Shown one piece after another: positions 53,369 to 62,097 of a stretch of 64,000 nucleotides of DNA. Under the pieces are notes generated by a model, which saw only the letters and a list, made by a program, of their open reading frames with translations, searched no databases and had not been told where the DNA came from. The first letter of the stretch is position 1. Every line of letters starts with the position of its first letter. This DNA comes from Cliona cf. orientalis (Eukaryota > Porifera > Demospongiae > Clionaida > Clionaidae): positions 6,572,001-6,636,000 of the forward strand of contig OZ005695.1 of NCBI GenBank assembly GCA_963930775.1, read 5' to 3'. The position numbers and the translations under genes are program-made.

Positions 53369-54543
53369 GCCGCTCAGGTGAGTTAAGGCCTGGGTCCAGT
53401 GGTGTTTTCTCATATGCGTATTGGAAATATCTTGGTAAATATTTCGTGAAAATGGCTCAAATTTGTAATATAGCTTCATTTAAACGTTTTCTACATGTCA
53501 ACCAAAGATGGTGGTAATGTGACCTACTATTACATCATAATGAACTCATAAACCTTAATCTCATAAATATGCAAATCCAAACATCTAAACAATCTTATAA
53601 ATTACCTCAACTGTGACCAATACATCATATTTCATCTATATTTTACCAATCTAGCTTGGAAAAGTGAAAATATTTTATATTTTAAGAGTTTCTGTACGTT
53701 TTCCTATTAGAGCACACCGAAAGTGGTAGGCTTTATTTAGAAAACCAGTCAGAACTCTTTAATACAAAATATTTCACTTTTCCAAGGTTTGATGAACTAT
53801 ATAATGTAATGGTTACAATTAAGATGAGTTTTAGGGCTATTTAGATATCCTGATTTGTATATTCATGAATTTCAAGTACATCACCCTTGTCCACCAAAAC
53901 GACATGTCACATGACCTTCATCATTGGTTTACATGGTAGAGGTAATGAGGCCATACTATGATTATCATTTGGGCTTCAGTCCATGATCTATTCCCAAGTT
54001 GTCAACAGAGCACGAGATCAGAATGGAAGCCATTTGCACCATCCCTTACCTTCGTGATATAGCTACCTTTCAAATGAAGGGTCTTTCCTCTTCAGTTGGT
54101 ATTGACAAACCAAGCCATTGCAGAAAATAATACTGAGTGTGCATTGTGCTCAGGATATCACTGGCTTAAATAGAGAAAAGGCTCACTACTCAATACCTGT
54201 CGATATATGTTGACCTTTGGCAAGGCGCAAGCACTTAATTACTCAAAGACAAGGTAAAAAGCTCACTACCCAATACCTGTTGATATATGTTGACCTTTGG
54301 CAAGCACTAATTACTCAAAGATATAGGATCGCTGACGTATTGGTGTGTGCATTGACATATCAATACCTAGTTGATTTGAGGAGTTGAGTTGAATTCTTAC
54401 AGAGTTGATCCTATGAAAGTTAATGTCCTGATAGTTGACATCATACAAAATTGCTCTTGTAAGAATTGATCACACGGGAGTTGATCACATCTCATATGCA
54501 TGCACACACCCCTCAATTCAAGGCCTTAACACACCTGAGCGGG
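53369..54543. mobile_element. 1.2-kb TIR element, GCTCAGGTG family
   Basis: The left end CCGCTCAGGTGAGTTAAGGC is matched inversely at the right end (GCCTTAACACACCTGAGCGG). Inside, 53652-53790 forms a further hairpin (GGAAAAGTGAAAATATTTTA against its inverse), and 54183-54322 is a tandem duplication around TGTTGACCTTTGGCAAG. No transposase. Confidence 0.65.
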
Positions 54544-57500
54544 TCATGCTCCAAAAGTATTACTAGAAATCTCTTAGCATTGTATGGGCGACAAAATACA
54601 CCAGCCACCACAATAAGATCGAGACAGGTGCAGAGAGAGGAGATGCAGGGAATTATAGAGAAAAGTAAGTAAAATTAGTAACTGTTATTAAGATCTTGCA
54701 TGCATTTTGTAACTGTCGTTTGTGGCTATGCTGCGGTTGCTCAAACTTTGAACTATACCCGTGTACACCCCCACACTGGCACAATAGTGCTAGCATGCAT
54801 GCACAATATATAATAATATTATTATGCAGTAATACACACTTGCCCCAGGTCCACAGAAACAGCAACACGTGTTCTTGTTTGCTAAATCTTTCAAAGGTAT
54901 ACATTTTCTGGTTCATAATCGTAGTAAACAAAGTTGGTACCCATCCTCCATGCCCCCTGGTGGCTGCGACTACCATCCGTATAACAGCAGATAACAGCAT
55001 TGTGATTGAGTTATGGTTCACACCAGAATAACTATAGCCTTGTGCCAGGCTTCCCCTTCCTCTTTATCAAGTTTATGCATGGGAGAGCCTTGCACAAGGC
55101 TATAATATTATAGTTAGTGATCTTTCTCCTTTGTGAAGAGCTATGAAACTGTATATACACTATATCTAATAATTACTATAGTATCAATTATCCAATGAAT
55201 AGCTAACTATGATGAATCCTTTTGTGTGCTAAAATCAGGAACTGCATGATCATGAATATCTAAGAAGTAAACTGTACCATTGAATATCACACTGGAGCAG
55301 AGAACCCATGGTAGCTAGTAGACTGACGCCGAGCTGTCTAGCTGTATGGTAAGTAGCATCCAGTCTCAAATCAATTCAGTGTTCTCTACAAGAGTCTGCA
55401 TGATTATAATTATATAACATTTGATAGCTTTGGAGATGACATTGTAAAATTAATAAACCATGATAAGTTGTTTGTACTATGTACACCTTGTATACACATA
55501 GAGCTGCACAGCTGTGCATGCGTGCTGAGCTTTGTATCCACGCTAGAGTATAACTATCACAATATTTGTACATGGCCACAGTGTACATAGCAGGCAGACA
55601 GTGGTTTTCTTACAGGCGGTGACATTGATCTTTCAGCTAGTCATAGTACAAGTTATAGTTAGACTATAGCCTTGAGTGGTTTATTTGAATTGTAGCCGAG
55701 TGGTTTAAATGCATGCCTCAAGCGTACAATTCAAATAAATCACGATAAGGCTATAGTCTAAGTGGCTTGTACTATGACCACCAACTGTGGTATATGGAAG
55801 TTATACCACGGCTCTATGCCCATAGTAAATACATGCGTTATCTGCCAGCTGTGGTATATGGAAGTTATACCATGCATGGCTGTGGTTACTCCACTGTTTG
55901 CACAGTTGGCAGACAGTGGTTTACATTGTATATACTACAGGCGGTGCCTTTGATCTTTACTCTAGTTATAGTACAAGGTATCATACAATAAATTTTATCT
56001 TGAAGTTATAATTAGAAAAATAAGACCGGAAATACTGTAAAGTCTGGTTAATGTGCACATGCGCTTAACACTCTCTGTGGCAAGGAAACATGTGCCTATT
56101 AGACGATGTGCGCTTAATAGAGAGTGAAAGTTTTGCCCCGCCCACTGCCAGCATGTTCGTGCACTCGATCACAATGCTAGCAAGGTATGAACACAGCGAT
56201 TCTTGGAATAGCTCAGTAATAGTTCATGGGAGTATGATCGGAAACCAACACTGGAAGAAAACTATGGAAAAATAGCCGACTTCTTTTGTGAGACTCATTT
56301 TGAAGTCAAGGTCAAGAGTCTGAACCCGTCTTAGTGGAACATCGCAGTGTTGAGGTTGAGGTTGAGGTTGAATATAGCTGATCTCATGCAGCTAACTATC
56401 CTAAATAGGTTGGTAAATTAGCTCTAGCCATGTAGAGCATGGAACACTCTTGATTGAATGGCGAAGATTACTGTCATCTTTATTGGGTGCATGCGCCAAT
56501 TAGACAATACTTAATAATAAGAAGGAAGCATGCACTTACAGAGCACACGAGCAGTGCAGTGCCCATGTGCATCTGAGCTGCCGTGAGTATAAGAAAATTA
56601 CAAATTGGAACAGTTGTTAATGAGAAGTAGAAGTAGAAATTGGTAATGAGAAATATTCAAATCAGTAATGAGAAATAATACTATATTTCGAATAATTACC
56701 AATGCAGCCCTTCTGGGCCACCATCATAATTATGATGCTGCTGACTGAAATTTGAGTACAAGGGAAATTGGTCAGCCTCACGAGGTCTGTGTTTCCATAC
56801 CTGTCAACAGTCCGGTAGCGATGCTCGAGCGGGAACAAGAACATTGCCATTACACCATCACTTAGTTCGAGCAGCTACTTGCAGTAAGGGGTGTGGCTAC
56901 GCGGGGCTCGCTTCCATCTGCGCATGCACACTGTACTAATGGGCACTTCTGCATAGGCAGGATACTGTTTGTGTCACTGTTACAGTACTCCCTATGGTTT
57001 GTGAGCATGTACTGTAAATAGATGATCATGCATACTATAGCCACATTATCCCATGATTGTGATATAGTTAAACATACTAGTTAATATACAAAATGAACAC
57101 CATTGGTGCCAAACGCTCGGCGATATAAGATTGTTTTGAATGTGGTGTAATAATTATACAGTATGTGTTAATTTTTGGGATAAAAATTTACCAAGTCCAG
57201 TTGCTATGCTGAAAGTTGTGGTTGAATAAATTACATCCGATTCAATGTGGTAAAGGTCACTATATGTGATAAAATTATTAATTATAGTGTCAAATGATAT
57301 TAGTGTGTGCTTGAAAGTTTGTCAAAAATAGTGTTAAAATTTATTTGTTTTATGGAGTGGAGTGTGTAGCATGATAAAATTAATGGTATGTGATATGAAT
57401 TTATGTGACAGATGGTTGTAAATAAAACTGCACTAAGGTGTAGTTTTATTTTTAGTTTAAATACAAATGAGATTGTACATGTAAATAGCAATCAATAAGC

Positions 57501-57901
57501 AATATTATTATAATGAAAACTTCCTTATATAAGTATGTACAGCAACAATGTTGACACCATAACTAAAGGTACAATGATTGAAAGTTAGGCCCGGATGATG
57601 CTCATGCTTCCACCCCAAATTTTTGTTGTCAGGTGAAGCCCTGATGAGGTATATTAATAAATGTTTTTAATAACATTCTAGTAGCACACTAGCAATGTTT
57701 GAAAATGCTTTATACTGAATGGTACTGCAATAGGTGTAGTGATAAACAAAATTCGAACAATTTTTTGCTATTTGGGATTTGAATCTTGTTGTAACATTAT
57801 AGTTGTAAAGAAATGGGGTAGGGGGTGGCCTTGTATTTTTAGTTTCAGTATTGTATCTAATTTTACTTTTTAAAAAATTATACATGTAACATGATTTTTA
57901 A
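54544..57901. other. Gene-poor AT-rich region
   Basis: No coding sequence I can support. Contains hairpins (CTATAGCCTTGTGC at 55031 with its inverse near 55095), the foldback at 55639-55783, a GAGGTT triple repeat near 56353, and long AT-rich stretches. Confidence 0.45.
55639..55783. mobile_element. Short foldback element with a tRNA D-arm-like centre
   Basis: Arms of about 55 bp (GTCATAGTACAAG, AGACTATAGCCTTG, TTATTTGAATTGTA and inverse) surround GTAGCCGAGTGGTTTAAATG, which resembles the D-arm/A box of Leu or Ser tRNAs. No B box or acceptor stem. Confidence 0.6.
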
Positions 57902-58122
57902 TACTGTATAGCTGGAAAATTTGGTGGGGGATTAAATTTTGCGGTTTGGTGGACTTATATTATAACCGCCAAATTAAAATCTGCCAAAATTTCCTACTCA
58001 CATATATACGTATGGCGATTCCATACCGAACCGCCAAATTTAAATCCGCCAATATTCTTCCAATAGCGATTTGGGCTCAACTGCCAAAATTAATTCCCGC
58101 CACTATTTCTGGCTATACGGTA
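57902..58122. mobile_element. TACCGTATAGC-family MITE
   Basis: Starts TACTGTATAGCTGGAAAATT and ends TTCTGGCTATACGGTA, with AACCGCCAAATT-type interior words shared with 37976-38372. Confidence 0.75.
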
Positions 58123-58275
58123 GTTTCGTGCCCAGATCCCACCCCCAAAAGGACGAAAGGGTCTGGTATACATCGAGCGCTTTCTGGGGCTTGCTAATGT
58201 AGCATTTCTAAATTTCACTTTCTGCATCCTGTGTGCATCCTCTCTGCCTTTTGGGGGTGGGGTCTGGGCATGAGA
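58121..58275. mobile_element. Small MITE of the TCGTGCCCAGA family
   Basis: Left TTTCGTGCCCAGATCCCACC, then CCCAAAAGGACG; right is the inverse, CCTTTTGGGGGTGGGGTCTG then GGCATGAGACCA. It abuts the preceding MITE. Confidence 0.7.
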
Positions 58276-58800
58276 CCAGATTTTCAAGGGGTGAGATTTT
58301 GTGAGGGGGATGCCCTGCCTCTTAAAAGAAAGCTGCAGGCTGATTTCATACAGTTAGAAACTGAGTCCAAAGTCTCTAGGCAATTTAAGAGACCCAAGGT
58401 GAGGCTGTGGTATCCTGAGTGCAGTGATCTCTTAAAAAAGCAGAAAGTACTGGATAAGTCTCTAACTGCATGGTTTAGAATAAAGCAACTGCAATCATAA
58501 CATGTATCTTGGGAGACTAGGCTGCTGTTGTACTGTGTATCTTTTTTACCCTCGGCTACACCTGTAGGTCTCTAAGAAATTTGTAAATAATATTTAAAGA
58601 CTGAGTCCAAGGTCTCTACATGATTTAAGAGACACAAAGGCCTGAGGCTGTACCATTTCGAGCACTGCTAGGGTGCTACTAAGGGCCTGAGGGTCTCTTA
58701 AAGAGTGTAGAGAGACTCTGCCTTTTTGGGGTGGGGTCTGGGCATGAGACCAAATTTTCAAGGGGTGAGATTTTGTGAGGGGGATGCCCTGCCTCTTAAA
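58240..58800. repeat. Pair of about 85-bp direct repeats
   Basis: 58240-58325 and 58718-58800 share GGGGTGGGGTCTGGGCATGA, GACCAAATTTTCAAGGGGTG and GATGCCCTGCCTCTTAAA almost without change. Between them, 58363-58450 and 58595-58660 share AGACTGAGTCCAAGGTCTCT-like text. This looks like a local duplication of about 480 bp with decay; an 89-aa ORF (58231-58500) in the first half is doubtful. Confidence 0.65.
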
Positions 58801-59000
58801 GCAACAACTTGCATCACTTTACTTATGAACCTCATGCTAGAGTCTAAACAATCAGAGAGCTCTGAGTGACCAATCAGATTACAGCATTTTTTTAATTAAG
58901 TATACTTTAGGAAGTCTCAATGGGATATAGATTTAGACTTCTGAGTGACCAATCAGATTGCAGTATTTGTTACAACTACAGTATTATTCAATAATAACAT

Positions 59001-59260
59001 AGTGGAAAAACACCCTTGTTAAGTCTCTATAACCCAATTATTCTGCTGGACTCTTGTGGAAATGTAAACTGCAAAAGTCAGGGAAAAGCAGGCTTGCAAG
59101 AGTTAGATATATGTGACCATATAAATTGTTACTGCACATATAGTGGAAAAAAACATCCTATGAGACTCAATTACCCTCCTGGACTCTTGTGCAAATGTAA
59201 ACTGCAAGAGTTAGGCTAAAACAGGCTTGCAGGAGTTGGACGTAAGTGACCATATAAATT
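59001..59260. repeat. Two-unit tandem repeat (127 and 119 nt)
   Basis: Units 59001-59127 and 59142-59260 share AGTGGAAAAA, TGGACTCTTGTGNAAATGT, AAACTGCAA, GCAGGCTTGCA and GTGACCATATAAATT. They lie just upstream of the RPA-like gene. Helentron-type elements can carry such subterminal tandem repeats, but this link is inference. Confidence 0.65.
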
Positions 59261-59496
59261 TTCAGGAACATACAGTACTTGTTTGACCAGTTTTAGTGAA
59301 CATGTACCATAGGATCCTATATAAATACAAAGCAGTCTCACTAACTGGTTTTTTTGTCCCCACCCACACCCCATCAAAGACTATAAAAGTAGCCATCAAT
59401 CTGCTAAAATTTGCAGCTAACATTTTCTGCTTTTTTGAGACCTACTTTGAATCAACTTTTGTCTTCTTCAAGTCATTCTCCTCCTTTGTATGCTAG

Positions 59497-60588
59497 ATGG
59501 CAACTGGACGTCAACGAAAACGTCATATCCAAGAGGTTGAGCGTTTCGACTTGCTCACCAATCCATTGACCAATGCCAGTGTGCATGGAGCAGTGACGTC
59601 TCTCTCTCCAGTAAAAAAAGGTCGGAGCTCTATGTATTTTGACGGAACAGTTTATGATGGTCATGAGCAAATCCGTTTGGTCGGGTTCCTTCCAGCACAA
59701 CAAAAGAAACTTGACGGTTTTTTTGCTGATAAAAAGGCAGTGAGGTTGCACAACTGTGAAGTGAAGCAAAGTCGTCAAGGGCATCAGATGGAGATTATTT
59801 TGAAGAGTGCAACGGAGTTGAGTGAATCAGAGAAGGAGTTTGATGTAGCTGTATTCAACAACGAGCCAGTGCCAACTTCCATCACCTTAGGGGAACTCTC
59901 ATCAATTGAAAATTTTCGCGAGGTGATAGTTGAAGTGAAAATCTTATCAAAGACAGAACCCATAACTGTGTCTGGAGGGAAGAAAAAGCAAGACGTTGTG
60001 ATTGGTGATTGTACAGGCACAACTAAAGTAGCTTTGTGGGGAGAACATATCGACTCGTTGGATGTGGATGAAAGCTATCGACTTGCTAAGTTTTCGGTGA
60101 AAGAGTATGCATCCCAAAAGTACTTGTCAATGCTGAGACGTGGTAGTGAAATAACTCAAATTGATGACATTGGCGAGGTTGAGCAACCGACGAGCAGCAC
60201 TGTAACAGAAATTTCCAATCCCGAAATCATTGGTGTTCCCCAGCTAGATACTTACAAAGCCTGTCTCAAGTGCAAAGCACGTGTGGAACCATTGACTCCA
60301 CCGCTAGGTAGATGTTCTAAGCTCGGTTGCGCAATGATGCAGCGGTACGACAGGTGTCCTACCCAGGTTTCAGCGAAGTTGCTGGTGATGTGGACAGGTG
60401 ATCAGACCGGGAGTAACACTCAGACTCTATATGCGTTTGGGAAGATTGTTAGCGAGATAGCTGGTGTCGATGGAGAAGACGATGATTCAGTGTCTAATAC
60501 TGAACTTCTGAATTCGGAGCCAATTGTATCTATGAAGTTTAATGAGAATAATGTGATCACTGGCTTCACCCGCTCTGGCAACAATTGA
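59497..60588 (+). CDS. RPA-like OB-fold single-strand DNA-binding protein (363 aa)
   Basis: Intact single-exon ORF, ATG at 59497. Residues about 45-110 and 125-225 look like OB folds; the second has the signature DVVIGDCTGTTKVALWG followed by YRLAKFSVKEY. Residues 255-290 form a four-Cys cluster (CLKCKAR, RCSKLGC, RYDRC) like the zinc-stabilised C-terminal domain of RPA1. Such proteins are carried by Helentron/Helitron elements and would coat single-stranded DNA during rolling-circle transposition. The nearby helicase-endonuclease ORF is on the other strand, so the two converge. It could instead be an independent mobile gene. The OB-fold call is firm; element membership is inferred. Confidence 0.7.
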   Translation: MATGRQRKRHIQEVERFDLLTNPLTNASVHGAVTSLSPVKKGRSSMYFDGTVYDGHEQIRLVGFLPAQQKKLDGFFADKKAVRLHNCEVKQSRQGHQMEIILKSATELSESEKEFDVAVFNNEPVPTSITLGELSSIENFREVIVEVKILSKTEPITVSGGKKKQDVVIGDCTGTTKVALWGEHIDSLDVDESYRLAKFSVKEYASQKYLSMLRRGSEITQIDDIGEVEQPTSSTVTEISNPEIIGVPQLDTYKACLKCKARVEPLTPPLGRCSKLGCAMMQRYDRCPTQVSAKLLVMWTGDQTGSNTQTLYAFGKIVSEIAGVDGEDDDSVSNTELLNSEPIVSMKFNENNVITGFTRSGNN

Positions 60589-61505
60589 TCCTGCAACTTG
60601 TAACATTTGAGAATGACTGTTGTCTACATCATCGAATATCACATTTCTTAATCCCTTGATTTTTGGCACAACAATTTGTGAAATGCACATTTCATTTCTT
60701 TGATTCATATTCATTATTTGCTTTGTTTCATCTTGCTGGATTCCACAAATTGCATTTTTGGCAGTCACTTCAGGCAATTTTCTTTGGGTGTCGAGAGTGG
60801 TGACTCTTGACATGTCAGCCTGATTATTGTTACAGATTAATTTCTAGTGCATTATATAACTGGACAAGATTGAAATTGTTGAAAAACTGATTAATTGAAG
60901 GGAATGTAGAGGCTAAATTTCTGGTACATACTACACTGCAGTTAACATGCAATCCCACTGTTTATATGCAAGTTGTCTAATCACTAGCACTTTTCAATGT
61001 CCTATCGTGTGACCAAAGTAAGTTTTCATCTGATATAATATCAGTCTATCCCTTTTGAGTTTATGACAATGTCATTGTATTAACAATTGATTTAAATCGG
61101 TAGAAGTCATAGCAAGGAGGAATCATCACAAAAAAATTAATATAAGATTGTGTTCAACAATATAAATATGAAATTAATATGATTTAAAAGTGATCAGGTT
61201 TGTAAATGTACATGTAAATGGCAAGGATAAATTAAAAATGTATACAAAGTGAGTGAAATACATGATGAATATCAAAAGTGCATGGTGTTTGAAAAGCGTG
61301 TAGTGTCAAATTGAATGGTGGTGTTGGAATCGACCTACTGAATATTCGTATAGAGGAGGTACGACAGGCTCAATCCACACTTCACAGTAAAAGCAGATGT
61401 TGAATTGTCTTCATGATAGTCTACAGTTGATGAAGGATCTTTCTGTGTCACTGTATAGATGTTTGATACTGGAGAATTTCAGACTTATGTCTAGATAAAC
61501 AAAAG
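60589..61505. other. Spacer between convergent ORFs
   Basis: AT-rich. A 108-aa minus frame (60813-60487) partly overlaps the RPA-like ORF in antisense; its composition is protein-like but I recognise nothing, so it is not called. Confidence 0.35.
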
Positions 61506-61991
61506 TTATTGCCGATGTGAGAAGAATCTCGTAAGGGATTGCTTCAAACTTGCTGATGTTCTATTTCTAAATTGTAACCGTAGACAAACTCCAGTGCTAT
61601 CTGCCACGGTATAATATCTCATTTTTTTCCCCTTTCTGCTGGTTATGTTGATTGAATCTGTGGGAACATTGACTACGATTGTATCGTGCTCAATGAGTGA
61701 ATCGAGTTGATCAAGCTGATGTTTGCAGAGCCTTCTCAAATTGTAAACTCCATAGACTCTTCAATGTTCGTAGAATAATAATATTATGTTTTAACTTAAG
61801 ATTTGAAATTCTTTAAACACGAGTTCCCACATTATAGTTCTTCGTCCAGCTTGGTCTTTGGTTACGACCCTTTTAGAATGGAAATAAGACACAATTCCTA
61901 AAAAGAATGGATAACTGTTGTTTGTGTGTCCTTCTTCGAGCCATTTCCAGCAAAATATATATATAGCGATGAGATTATCAAACACCAACAA
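61506..61991 (-). pseudogene. Possible OB-fold remnants on the helicase strand
   Basis: Two pieces: 61991-61791 (FFLGIVSYFHSKRVVTKDQA, GRRTIMWELVFKEFQ) and 61739-61506 (SRKGKKMRYYTVADSTGVCL, RLQFRN). Both resemble OB-fold strands; the second parallels the GKKKQDVVIGDCTG strand of the RPA-like protein. They are short and interrupted. They could be remains of a minus-strand RPA-like domain downstream of the helicase. Confidence 0.35.
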
Positions 61992-62097
61992 TTAAGCTCA
62001 TGATTAATGACAAAAAGAAAGAAAAAAAATTATAATAATTGTAGATAAATGAATTGAAGTAAAAGATTGTTGTAATTCATTGTTTGGTTTGTACTGC

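Noticed and set aside
60487..60813. 108-aa minus frame
   Set aside because: Partly antisense to the RPA-like ORF; no domain recognised. Mentioned only as part of the spacer.
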